From positions 620,001 to 684,000 of the forward strand of contig JAGOBH010000001.1 of NCBI GenBank assembly GCA_017983495.1: a stretch of 64,000 nucleotides of DNA, in the 5' to 3' direction. The position numbers and the translations under genes were made by a program. The stretch is from Pyrinomonadaceae bacterium (lineage in GTDB: Bacteria; Acidobacteriota; Blastocatellia; Pyrinomonadales; Pyrinomonadaceae). Shown piece by piece: positions 26,524 through 35,273 of the stretch (positions within the stretch are counted from its first letter, which is position 1; each line of letters begins with the position of its first letter). The notes beneath the pieces are model-generated. The model was not told where the DNA came from. It searched no databases and worked only from the letters and a program-made list of their open reading frames with translations.

Positions 26524-26712
26524 GGTCGTCATAAAAATCAATAAGCCGCCTCACCGGCATTATTTAAGGAATCGGCTTTCTTGATTGCACTAGTTATTTG
26601 CAATTGCTGGCTTTGAACTCCTGAATCGAAAGACTCCTCACAAGAGAAATCCCTTCGCCTGTTCCCAAGCCGCAATTAGTTTTTCCATTTACACATACTT
26701 ATTGGAGAGCCC

Positions 26713-27939
26713 ATGTCCAAGAAGACACTACGAAACCGCGTTGTTGAGGCCAAAGATCTCGGACGATCGGATCAGCCGTCTCATATTTTAGAACCAACGG
26801 ACCAACTCGCTGAACCTCGACGGCCGAAATTCGCCCGGATCGCAACGTTTGTACGTTCGCATCTGGTCCTGATCGGAGTGATTGTTGTTTTGCCGCTGGT
26901 CGGCATCGGCATCTTTGCAAAAAGCGGATGGCTGCCAGGCACTGATTCCCTAACCGGCCAGCGGACCGGCTGGTTTGGCAAGGCATTGCCAAAGAATGCT
27001 TCGAGCAGTTGGAACCCGTTCGCGGCACCGCTTCCGACGCCAACGCCTCAGCTTAGCAGGGAGCTAGTCTATGCAGGCAGCAGGCTTCTCAGCGTAATTG
27101 ACGCCAACGCCAACGAGACTCCGCCGGCAGACCTTGCGGTTTGGCGGCCGTCGAGCGGCGTCTGGTGGGTAATGGGCCCAGGCGGAACCGTTCAGGCGTC
27201 CTACGGTTGGGGAACATCGGGCGATATACCTGTGCAGGGTGACTTCGACGGCGACGGCAAGACCGACTTCGCGGTCTTTCGTCCCTCGACAGGCACCTGG
27301 TGGATCACACGATCGTCGGATAGCAGCTATTTCTCGTCCGCGTTCGGCCAGACGGGCGATATCCCGGCTCAAGCGGATTTTGACGGCGACGGTAAGACCG
27401 ATATTGCCCTCTTTCGCCCAGCGAATGGAACATGGTATTACACAAAGAGCTCAGATCAGACGGCGGTCACGGTGGGATACGGGCTGAATGGCGACACGCC
27501 CGCACCCGCCGACTATGACGGTGACGGCAGAGCCGATATTACTGTTTGGCGAGCCTCCGGGACCCCAACATTTTATACCGTCCGCAGCAGTGATGGTGGC
27601 CTGCAGCAGGCTCCCTATGGAGCCTCGGGGGACAAAGCGGTCCCGGCAGATTATGACGGCGATGGCAAAGCCGACTACGCCGTTTATCGGACCGGAGCAA
27701 ATAGCAATTGGTACATTCTTCAAAGCTCGAACGCTCAGACAACTACCTACCAGTTTGGGATCTCCGGCGACAAAGAGGTCCAAAATGACTACGACGGAGA
27801 CGGCAAATGCGATATCGCCGTATGGCGCAGCTCAAACGGTCATTGGTACATCCGGCAAAGCGGCCTAAACGGCACCGTCCGCGAAGAGGCTTGGGGCATC
27901 AGCGGCGACATTCCAGTCCCGGCGTTTTACAGGCGTTAA
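26713..27939 (+). CDS. Membrane-anchored FG-GAP/VCBS-type repeat protein
   Basis: 408 residues. An N-terminal cytoplasmic segment, one transmembrane helix (about 51-69: VLIGVIVVLPLVGIGIF), a Pro/Thr linker (PLPTPTPQ) and six tandem repeats of about 45 residues from residue 139 to the end. Each repeat has a (D/A)xAV(W/F)R opening, a GT(W/Y) strand, a YG..GD.P turn and, in five units, a Ca-binding DFDGDGKTD or DYDGDGKAD loop. This is the FG-GAP/integrin-alpha-like beta-propeller pattern, so the protein likely displays a calcium-binding propeller outside the membrane. GGAG lies 8 bp before the ATG. The RHS gene follows after 45-60 bp, so the two are probably co-expressed and functionally linked. 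Confidence 0.85.
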   Translation: MSKKTLRNRVVEAKDLGRSDQPSHILEPTDQLAEPRRPKFARIATFVRSHLVLIGVIVVLPLVGIGIFAKSGWLPGTDSLTGQRTGWFGKALPKNASSSWNPFAAPLPTPTPQLSRELVYAGSRLLSVIDANANETPPADLAVWRPSSGVWWVMGPGGTVQASYGWGTSGDIPVQGDFDGDGKTDFAVFRPSTGTWWITRSSDSSYFSSAFGQTGDIPAQADFDGDGKTDIALFRPANGTWYYTKSSDQTAVTVGYGLNGDTPAPADYDGDGRADITVWRASGTPTFYTVRSSDGGLQQAPYGASGDKAVPADYDGDGKADYAVYRTGANSNWYILQSSNAQTTTYQFGISGDKEVQNDYDGDGKCDIAVWRSSNGHWYIRQSGLNGTVREEAWGISGDIPVPAFYRR

Positions 27940-27999
27940 CATTCGACCACAGTCGTTATTAATCTAATTAGGCGAATCTTATCTGTGAGGAAGGTTATG

Positions 28000-30900
28000 A
28001 TGCGAATCTATCACTATTTAATCAGTTCAAACAACGAGACTTTGGATTTCACATGTCATGATGAACGGAGTAGCCGGGTGAAACTCCGACTTTTGGTTAT
28101 TTCTACATCAATAATATTGTTTGCGCTGAATCAAGCTGCTGTTTTTGGATCCGGCGATACAAAAAACTCTGATCATAAAGCCGATAAGAACCTAAAAAGC
28201 TCAGCTCGCGTAAATCCGTCGACTCTCGCAATGGAGTATGGGATTCCGCTAGCAAACTATCCTGGCCGAAGTGGCAACAGCAAAGCAGTTGGCATGAACT
28301 ACAGCTCAAAAGTATGGCGAATCAATGCAAACCTTGCGTGGTGGAATTACTCTCCACTCGGAGCTGTTATATACCACACAAACACCACGCCATACTTTGC
28401 CGAACGGAGTGCTGCTGGTTGGACTAGTACGCTCTTACCGCCTCATATTATCGAAAAACTTGAGCTGTATAACAATGCAGGTGAACCAATCTCTTCACTC
28501 TTTACCGGGGACCAGTTGGTCGAAATGAACATGACGGAAAACTCGGCTTCGCTTGAATTATGCCACCGATACTGTTTCTACCAGGGAGGCATTCTATCGT
28601 GGTGTACGAGCTGGAGCTGCACAACAAATGGCGGTGGCTGCAATCCTGGCGAAGCCTGCGGTGGCGGAGGTGGCAGTGGTGGTGGCGACCCAGGTGACCC
28701 GTGGACGCCTCCGGTACCACAGGCTCGATACTATATCAAACGAGTGCGCGTTCAACTGTCGGATGGGTCCACACACGAGTTTCGCAAAGACGATACGATA
28801 CATCCCTACTGCGTTGGAGGTCCAGGCGATCCAGCGGAGTGTCAGAACACAAATGGGGAGGACCGTTCGGGGACATTTATAGCCGTTGACGGTTCGGCAA
28901 TGCGTCTGGAACGTGGCGTCACGGTTGATGGTCAGGTAAAGGACGTATTGCACATTCCAGGAGGGGACCGGTATATTTTCCCTCGCGGATCCGGTTCCGG
29001 CACGCTTCAGGGCATTTATACACCGGCGGAAAAACTAATCGATGTGAATGGCAACATTTCGGCGTTCAACCAGACCAACAATACATGGAACGACACAGTT
29101 GGCCGCACCGTAACCGATTTCTTGCCCCACAACTGGATTCAACAAACACAAACCGCCCAGGTTCAGGAATTTTCGCTTCCCGGGTTGGGGACGACCGGGG
29201 GCCTCGAGCACAAATTGGTTTGGGATAATTTGGCAAACAGCTTTGATCCCGATCTTCCAGAGGTAGATCGCGAGCTAAGTTTTTCGGGCCGCCACTCATC
29301 GTGCTTCAACAATTTGTATACGACCATTAGTCCGGCATTATTTGCCGGTGGCGAAACCAACACCCGAATTTGTGCGAACTTGAACGGAGTGACTCCGGTA
29401 AAATTTGACCCGGTAGTGCTCAAAGAGATCGGAATGCCAGACGGCTCAAAGTACAAATTTCGATTTAACCGGTTTGGCGAGATCACCCGAATCGATTACC
29501 CCACAGGATCTTATGAGAGATTTGAGTATGGACGAATCCCTGCTATGGGGTCTGAGGCGTCGGCCACATACGATCAGACCAATCGCGGTGTAAAGAAACG
29601 ATGGGTCTATCCTGGCGAAGGGCAAACTGCACAATATTGGGAATATGACGCAGCAATTGAGGGGGCGAACTACGTAGTCACGACGACCAGTCCGGATGGC
29701 TCGTATAGCAAACGCTATCTCTATCAATCTGTAAATACATGGTTCGGGTATGACGACCCGAAAAGCGGAATGGTGGCGGAGGAACGTATATTCGATTCCA
29801 ATGGTCAGCTTCGATCGCGAACGTTGAACGATTGGATAACAAAAGATACAAGTGTTTCCGGTTCGATTGTTAGTCGCGACCCACGGGTAAAACGGAGCCT
29901 TTCACTGGCCTTCGACCCGGGGTCAGCTAACGCACTGGCCACACTCAGCCAGACCGAATTTGACGAATACGGGAATTCGGACCCAACGTATTTTTCTCAC
30001 CTTAACGTCGAGCGGACGAAAGGGTACCATTACGTATTGATCGACGACAAAACAACAGTGGACAACGAAGCATTGTCCTGGACAACTATCGAAAGTTGGT
30101 TCCCTCAGAGCAAATTGGCAGCTGTCACCGAGACCGATTATTCATACGATCCTAACTACAAGGACCGGGGAATTATCGGCCTGCCAATTAGGACAAGGTC
30201 ACTTGATCCGGCAAATCCAAATCCCAACACACCGTTGGCAAAGACTGAGACGATCTATGACAATGCCCTGCCGAACAGCGCTTCCGGTTACGGTTATGCA
30301 ATTCAAACTTATGGTACGGGAAACGCATTTGATTGTGCGACAGCTTCACCGGCTAAAATATGCTGGGAAAATCCGAATGGGCCGGGCGGTAACATTGACC
30401 TATCGTATCGCGGCCTGCCAACGACTAGCCGTGTTTGGGACGCCGCGAATAACGTTTGGATCGAGTCCCACACACAATATGATCAGTTTGGAAACGCTGT
30501 AAAGGCTCGCGACCCGATCGGTAATGAAGCGTCGACGGAGTTCGGTTCTCAGTATAAGTTCGCGTATGCTTCGAGCAAAACAACTCCAGCGCCAGACCCG
30601 ACCAATACTACCGGTTCTAATCAGCCATCGACCGTCATCACGACGTATGATCTGAACACCGGGTTGCCGCTAACGATTGTTGACGAGTTTGGTCAGGTCA
30701 CGGAAACCGAATACGATGCGGTTTTGCGCCCATTTCGGTTGAAACCGATTGTTGTTAATGGGACAGCGACCGGCCCTATTACAGAAACGACCTATGGCGC
30801 GCCAGATTCCTCAGGTTCGCTGCCTGAAGCCCAGCGATATGTGAAAATCAGAAAGCAAATTGATGCGACAAATTGGGATGAGTCGACGACATGGTTTGAC

Positions 30901-33900
30901 GGACTTGGCAGGACGATCAAGACTGTCGCCAAAGATTCGCAGGGTGATGTGATAGTCGAAACTCACTATGACAGTTTGGGCCGGGTTGATCGCGTTACAA
31001 ATCCATACCGAGCGGGTGATACGGTCTATTGGTCAAAGACACGATACGACGAGCTTGGACGTGCGGTTGAGACCTTTGCTCCGGCCGAGCTTGAGAATCT
31101 GGCGAATGCTCAAAGTCTCGGCGTGACGTCGTTTGGAATATCGAGCGTGGCGAATTACGTCGGGACGGTCGTGACGACAACCGACGCCTCGGGCCGCAAA
31201 GGCCGCTCGATCACGAATGGCATCGGGCAGCTAATACGGGTGGACGAACCGGTTGCAACGGGCGGTACCGCCGACGCGGACCTTGGTGCCATCGGTACGC
31301 CGGCTCAGCCAACTATTTACAAATACGACGTTTTCGGCAAAATGGTCGAGGTCATACAGGGTGTCCAGCACCGGTATTTCAAATATGATGCGTTGGGCAG
31401 ACTGCTCAGGGTGCGACAGCCTGAGCAGGAGATCAATCCGAATCTTGCTACTTCGGGCAACCCGGGAAATGACGCTTGGACCGCCGGTTTTGCCTACGAT
31501 CTTATAGGCAATGTTGTCCGTGCCACCGACGCCAACGGCGTCAATATCATCAACGAATATGACAAGGCTGGCCGGGTAGTAAAGCGTTGCTACACAAAGC
31601 CGAATATAAACACCACCGCGACGACCTGCGCCCAAATTGCTTCGGGTGACGTAAGTATCGACACCCCAGCCGTAAGCTTCTGGTATGACGGCAAAGGGCT
31701 CGCTCAAGTACAAACCCCGCATAACTTCGCCAAAGGAAAACTGACGATGGTAACATCGTCAGTATCAGAAACGCAGAACACGCTCTTCGACAATTTTGGC
31801 CGGATAACCGAGAGCAAACAGATCACCGACGGCAACACCTACACATCCAGATACACTTACAACTTCGCCGGTGCTCTGGTCGAAGAAGAATATCCTTCGG
31901 GTCGAAAGGTCAAAAATGAGTTCGAAACCGATGGCGATCTCGCGAGAGTGACGAGTGCAAAGAATGCTGCGAGTGTGTTCGCCCAATACGTTTCAAACTT
32001 CTCTTACACTGCGAGTGGCGGCATTTCGCAGATGCGGCTTGGGAACGGGCGTTGGGAGACGGCCAAGTTTAATCCGAGACTTCAGGTCAAGGAACTCGGG
32101 CTTGGGGCATCGGCAACCGATACGGGACTGTGGAAGGTTGGATTCGAGTACGGCGAGCTTGACGCTAATGGCAATATCGACGAGGGGAAGAATACCGGCA
32201 ACATCGCTCGCCAGACATTGACGGTTCCTGGAACGAGCTTTGTTCAGAGCTACAGGTACGACTCCCTCTACAGGATAAAGGAAGCGAAGGAAAAAACCGG
32301 CTCAAACACGAATTGGATACAGAACTGGGACTACGACCGATACGGAAACCGCATCGGCTTTACGCAGAACATTGCGGGAATAACGACCGCACCGAATCCG
32401 TCGATCGATACAGACTCTAACCGTTTCAACCTGAATCAGGGCTTTTCTTACGACAAAAACGGCAATGTGGTCCGCGACGTTGATCCGGTCACGAACCACG
32501 TTCGGGATTTTGTCTTCAACGGCGATAACAAGCAGTCGCATGTCAAAGACGTTACTAACGGCTACCTTGTTGTCGGCACCTACTACTACGATGGCGAGGG
32601 CAAGCGGGTCAAGAAGGTCACCGACACCGAGACGACGATTTTTGTCTATTCATCAGGCAAACTTATTGCTGAGTACTCGACGCAGATATCTCAGACACCG
32701 GCGGTTGCTTATACTACCACCGACCACCTCGGCAGCCCGCGTGTCATTACCGATGCGACCGGACAGGTCACGTCACGCCGTGACTTCATGCCGTTTGGCG
32801 AGGACCTGAACGTCGGCGTCGGAAACCGCACCGGCGAAACCGGCCTCAAATACTCGATGCCCGGCGACAACATCCGCCAAAAATTCACCGGCTACCAAAA
32901 AGACACCGAAACATCCCTAGACTTCGCCGAAGCCCGGATGTATGAGAATCGTTTCGGAAGATTCACAGCGGTGGATCCGCTACTGGCATCAGGAAAATCC
33001 GCGAATCCGCAGACTTTCAACAGGTACGTTTATGTTGGGAACGCACCCCTGCTTATGATTGATCCATCTGGCATGTTTGGAGATTATTTCAGCCGAAGTG
33101 GAAAGTATCTTGGTAGTGACGGTAAGGACGATGGCTTGATTTATTTTGCTACAGCGACAAGGGAGACAAGAAAACATACCTGGATCGATCGTAGCAGTAT
33201 TGATCCAACTACGCTTGCGGCTGTACTTTTGGCCCAAGACCAAGCAGTTCCCGCTAGCCCTGGCGATGAATACGAAGCGATTCATTTTTTTGCGAATGGG
33301 GGCACGCAAGCTCTGGCGGATGCTCAAAGTGGGAGTTGGAAAGGCGTGCTAAATATTCCTTCTACCGTTTGGAATACGGCAACTACTGCGGCGTTCTTTC
33401 CGTTTAGCTCTATCCGTTCTGGACAGGATGGCCTCCCAGAGCTGTTTATTCCTAACCGGTTGTTGGTTCAAGGCGTGCGTTATGAGAATGACCGCGAATG
33501 GAGATTTGGCGCACAAGTCACAACTGGCGCATTGATGGCCCCCGCTGTTTTCGCCGCACCGTTTGCCGCGAATTCGTCGTTATCCATCGCTTCGAATGCA
33601 TCAACTGCCACTACGTGGAATCAATTCCAGAGAATGACGGCCGGCCAATTCTCCTCGCGCGCGGATGCGGCGCAAGCGTGGTCGGCTTATAAGTCGGCGA
33701 ACGGAATTGTGTCTAGTTCAATTGTGCGTAGCGAAGCACAAAGATCTCTTTTTCTGACAGAGGCTGCAAATTCGGGGATGAATCCTAAATGGATGAATCA
33801 ATGGCTTAGGACAGGGAACACCCCTCCAGGGTACGTCGTCGATCATATTAAGCCTCTTTCGGTTGGAGGTGCTGATTTACCGTCTAACATGAGATTGGTA

Positions 33901-33954
33901 GACCAAGGACTTCACAATACTCATCATAGATTCTATAGACCTTGGGAAAGGTGA
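28000..33954 (+). CDS. RHS/YD-repeat polymorphic toxin with C-terminal HNH-nuclease-like domain
   Basis: Giant secreted protein of about 1,984 residues. A signal-like segment (LLVISTSIILFALNQAAVFG) lies about 30 residues in. Then come a Cys/Gly-rich region (about 28555-28720), many YD repeats (for example EYDAVLRPF, RYDELGRAVETF, KYDVFGKMVEV) and the conserved RHS core near 32717-33070 (DHLGSPRVITDATGQ, YENRFGRFTAVDPL, NRYVYVGNAPLLMIDPSG). After that DPSG border (33061) the last roughly 295 residues are variable and end in GYVVDHIKPLSVGG...SNM...HNTHH (33829-33951), an HNH-type motif: DH at 33841, N at 33886, HN at 33913. Start: ATG at 28000 follows AGGAAGG; the GTG at 28078 (GGAG 7 bp upstream) would give a normal signal peptide and is a good alternative; a GTG at 27985 is less likely. 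Such proteins deliver a C-terminal toxin into neighbours. DNase activity is inferred. Confidence 0.9.
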   Translation: MRIYHYLISSNNETLDFTCHDERSSRVKLRLLVISTSIILFALNQAAVFGSGDTKNSDHKADKNLKSSARVNPSTLAMEYGIPLANYPGRSGNSKAVGMNYSSKVWRINANLAWWNYSPLGAVIYHTNTTPYFAERSAAGWTSTLLPPHIIEKLELYNNAGEPISSLFTGDQLVEMNMTENSASLELCHRYCFYQGGILSWCTSWSCTTNGGGCNPGEACGGGGGSGGGDPGDPWTPPVPQARYYIKRVRVQLSDGSTHEFRKDDTIHPYCVGGPGDPAECQNTNGEDRSGTFIAVDGSAMRLERGVTVDGQVKDVLHIPGGDRYIFPRGSGSGTLQGIYTPAEKLIDVNGNISAFNQTNNTWNDTVGRTVTDFLPHNWIQQTQTAQVQEFSLPGLGTTGGLEHKLVWDNLANSFDPDLPEVDRELSFSGRHSSCFNNLYTTISPALFAGGETNTRICANLNGVTPVKFDPVVLKEIGMPDGSKYKFRFNRFGEITRIDYPTGSYERFEYGRIPAMGSEASATYDQTNRGVKKRWVYPGEGQTAQYWEYDAAIEGANYVVTTTSPDGSYSKRYLYQSVNTWFGYDDPKSGMVAEERIFDSNGQLRSRTLNDWITKDTSVSGSIVSRDPRVKRSLSLAFDPGSANALATLSQTEFDEYGNSDPTYFSHLNVERTKGYHYVLIDDKTTVDNEALSWTTIESWFPQSKLAAVTETDYSYDPNYKDRGIIGLPIRTRSLDPANPNPNTPLAKTETIYDNALPNSASGYGYAIQTYGTGNAFDCATASPAKICWENPNGPGGNIDLSYRGLPTTSRVWDAANNVWIESHTQYDQFGNAVKARDPIGNEASTEFGSQYKFAYASSKTTPAPDPTNTTGSNQPSTVITTYDLNTGLPLTIVDEFGQVTETEYDAVLRPFRLKPIVVNGTATGPITETTYGAPDSSGSLPEAQRYVKIRKQIDATNWDESTTWFDGLGRTIKTVAKDSQGDVIVETHYDSLGRVDRVTNPYRAGDTVYWSKTRYDELGRAVETFAPAELENLANAQSLGVTSFGISSVANYVGTVVTTTDASGRKGRSITNGIGQLIRVDEPVATGGTADADLGAIGTPAQPTIYKYDVFGKMVEVIQGVQHRYFKYDALGRLLRVRQPEQEINPNLATSGNPGNDAWTAGFAYDLIGNVVRATDANGVNIINEYDKAGRVVKRCYTKPNINTTATTCAQIASGDVSIDTPAVSFWYDGKGLAQVQTPHNFAKGKLTMVTSSVSETQNTLFDNFGRITESKQITDGNTYTSRYTYNFAGALVEEEYPSGRKVKNEFETDGDLARVTSAKNAASVFAQYVSNFSYTASGGISQMRLGNGRWETAKFNPRLQVKELGLGASATDTGLWKVGFEYGELDANGNIDEGKNTGNIARQTLTVPGTSFVQSYRYDSLYRIKEAKEKTGSNTNWIQNWDYDRYGNRIGFTQNIAGITTAPNPSIDTDSNRFNLNQGFSYDKNGNVVRDVDPVTNHVRDFVFNGDNKQSHVKDVTNGYLVVGTYYYDGEGKRVKKVTDTETTIFVYSSGKLIAEYSTQISQTPAVAYTTTDHLGSPRVITDATGQVTSRRDFMPFGEDLNVGVGNRTGETGLKYSMPGDNIRQKFTGYQKDTETSLDFAEARMYENRFGRFTAVDPLLASGKSANPQTFNRYVYVGNAPLLMIDPSGMFGDYFSRSGKYLGSDGKDDGLIYFATATRETRKHTWIDRSSIDPTTLAAVLLAQDQAVPASPGDEYEAIHFFANGGTQALADAQSGSWKGVLNIPSTVWNTATTAAFFPFSSIRSGQDGLPELFIPNRLLVQGVRYENDREWRFGAQVTTGALMAPAVFAAPFAANSSLSIASNASTATTWNQFQRMTAGQFSSRADAAQAWSAYKSANGIVSSSIVRSEAQRSLFLTEAANSGMNPKWMNQWLRTGNTPPGYVVDHIKPLSVGGADLPSNMRLVDQGLHNTHHRFYRPWER

Positions 33955-33958
33955 CGAA

Positions 33959-34336
33959 ATGATTATGTCAAAGAAAATGTTAACTCCGTATGATCCACTC
34001 GAACCAGAAAAGGCCATCAATGGCTTTTTGTACCCTAATATTGATGTAATCGGTATGGATTCCTTTTTGGAAATAGATACTGGCCAAAAGTGGGAAGTTG
34101 GATTAGTCGTTTTTGTTGGAAAAGAATTATCAAAAAATGACGTTTTTGCGAAGATTGTAGATTCGGGCAAAAAGGTTGATTATGTAAAGGAGCTACTCGA
34201 TATTATCGAGGATTATCTGCGGCAGGTCAGTGCTTTCAAGATCGGAGATATAGTTGGAATAAGATCATCGAAAAGAGGTTTTGAGTTGATAAAACTTGAA
34301 AAGCCTCAGAAAGCTGCAACCACGATGCCAAAATAA
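33959..34336 (+). CDS. Probable immunity protein for the RHS HNH toxin
   Basis: 125 residues, not recognised as a known immunity family. The ATG lies 4 bp after the RHS stop, with an AAAGG ribosome site inside the 3' end of the toxin gene, so translation is coupled. The gene is visibly more AT-rich and lysine-rich than its neighbours, as cassette-borne immunity genes often are. It has no signal peptide or membrane helix, which fits a cytoplasmic inhibitor of a nuclease. Segments such as YDPLEPEKAINGFLYPNIDV and VKELLDIIEDYLRQ suggest an alpha/beta fold. The immunity role is inferred from position only. Confidence 0.6.
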   Translation: MIMSKKMLTPYDPLEPEKAINGFLYPNIDVIGMDSFLEIDTGQKWEVGLVVFVGKELSKNDVFAKIVDSGKKVDYVKELLDIIEDYLRQVSAFKIGDIVGIRSSKRGFELIKLEKPQKAATTMPK

Positions 34337-34385
34337 GGACGCCAAACCAACTCGCTTAATCAAAAGGGAGAAATTGGAGTCATCT

Positions 34386-34614
34386 ATGAAGTTACCCCAT
34401 GATGTCAAGCGCACTTCGATCGACACACGGTTGAAAGTCTGAGATTGGGTTGGTTGACTGGGTTTCTGACAATAGAACAGACCTGCCTCCGTTGTTATTT
34501 GGTTACAGATCTTTCAATCTCCTTAGAGATCGGGGCAGACCTGATGTTATAAAGACGGCTTCTCGAGGCATCGGGTCAAGATCGGTGTTGACAGACGAGG
34601 AACTCGCTCATTGA
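34386..34614 (+). pseudogene. Possible frameshifted remnant of a small gene
   Basis: An ATG at 34386, with GGAG 10 bp upstream, opens MKLPHDVKRTSIDTRLK and stops at a TGA (34440). In the next frame an uninterrupted stretch from 34435 to the TGA at 34612 reads EIGLVDWVSDNRTDLPPLL and ends TASRGIGSRSVLTDEELAH. One base change near 34434-34440 would join them into about 75 residues. Product not recognised; it may be an old immunity gene or cassette part. It could also be chance. Confidence 0.3.
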
Positions 34615-34653
34615 CAGCCGAAACCGTCATCGCCTTGCATATCGGCTGGGAAC

Positions 34654-34681
34654 AGTGGTCGGTGGTCAGTGGTCAGTGGTC
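34654..34681. repeat. 7-bp tandem repeat GTGGTCR, four units
   Basis: GTGGTCG, GTGGTCA, GTGGTCA, GTGGTCG in direct succession, without an open frame of its own. Similar word-like repeats occur at 25733-25814. Confidence 0.8.
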
Positions 34682-34753
34682 GGGATCATGGATCGGGAAT
34701 CGCAAATTAGAAATATAAGAACCTACCGCGAAACGGGCGAAAGGGACTAAATA

Positions 34754-34794
34754 AGAGAGGTCGAGCAGACGCTCGCCTCTCTTTCGTTTTTTTT
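34754..34794 (+). terminator. Strong rho-independent terminator
   Basis: AGAGAGG-T-CGAGC (34754-34766) pairs with GCTCG-CCTCTCT (34771-34782) around a 4-base loop with one bulged T, followed by TTCG and eight T residues. It marks the end of the FG-GAP/RHS/immunity transcript. Confidence 0.8.
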
Positions 34795-35066
34795 GGCGAT
34801 GTTTCGCGGGTTAGAAGCGAATCGTTCGGGAAACTCTGTCGCCCGCTCTCGCGGGCTCCTTGAGGCTTGGGGGAGGCTGACGGAAAGGCATAGCCATTTC
34901 CATTCGGCGAGGGGCGGAGCCCTTTGATGTATCAGTCGTCGCTGACGCGACATTTGGGCATTTTGATGGGACGAAAAGAGGAATGGGGCGAAAGGGGAGA
35001 AGTGCGAATAGCTGTGTCCGAATGTTCGTGAAATTGATCTATCGTCTGTGTTAGAATAGCGACATT

Positions 35067-35273
35067 ATGAGTACGACGGTTGATGCAATCTACGAACATG
35101 GGATCTTTAAGCCGATCTCGGGGGTGCCAACCACCTTGAAGGAGCATGATCGCGTCAGGATCACCATCGAAACGGACAATGAAGTTTCACTAAGCGCCGA
35201 GTTTGCCGAATGGGACGCGGCGAGTGTCGAAGATAGCCTGTTTATCGAACGAAAGCTTGAGGAAATTGGCTGA
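35067..35273 (+). CDS. Antitoxin, DUF104/AF2212-like family
   Basis: 68 residues. The opening VDAIYEHGIFKPIS, then LKEHDRVRITIE, matches the DUF104 (AF2212-like) antitoxin family, with an acidic C-terminal tail (WDAASVEDSLFIERKLEEI) that would wrap around a toxin. The last base of its stop codon is the first base of the toxin ATG, a typical toxin-antitoxin arrangement. A -10-like TAGAAT lies about 15 bp upstream of the start. Confidence 0.78.
   Translation: MSTTVDAIYEHGIFKPISGVPTTLKEHDRVRITIETDNEVSLSAEFAEWDAASVEDSLFIERKLEEIG

Larger units (their letters stand above)
25725..26712 (+). other. 988-bp repeat-rich intergenic region before the FG-GAP/RHS locus
   Basis: No credible gene. In order it holds a five-unit 9-bp tandem repeat (25733-25777), GCATTC repeats (25785-25814), a CACAGAG-type palindrome (25873-25902), a small GC hairpin (26035-26054), two TTTCCTAC copies (about 26103 and 26133), T-rich ACTTTTTACCC-like runs (about 26258-26295), and a promoter-like element (26495-26523). 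An open frame at 25810-26004 (minus) reads as a false gene over the palindromic element. Confidence 0.7.
34337..35066 (+). other. 730-bp region with coding debris, repeats and a terminator between the RHS locus and the MazF module
   Basis: It contains a frameshifted remnant (34386-34614), a four-unit 7-bp tandem repeat (34654-34681), a strong terminator (34754-34794), a perfect 6-bp GC hairpin GCCCGC/GCGGGC (34841-34856) and a 5-bp GTCGC/GCGAC hairpin (34938-34951). The look is that of a hotspot where cassettes were added and lost. No intact gene is seen. Confidence 0.6.

Noticed and set aside
34841-34951. Two perfect GC hairpins (GCCCGC/GCGGGC and GTCGC/GCGAC)
   Set aside because: They have no T-tract and no transposase-like neighbour. 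They may be REP-like, but two short stems are too little to claim a family.
25725-35066. CRISPR array
   Set aside because: The tandem units are 6-9 bp without spacers of constant length, and no cas gene is present.
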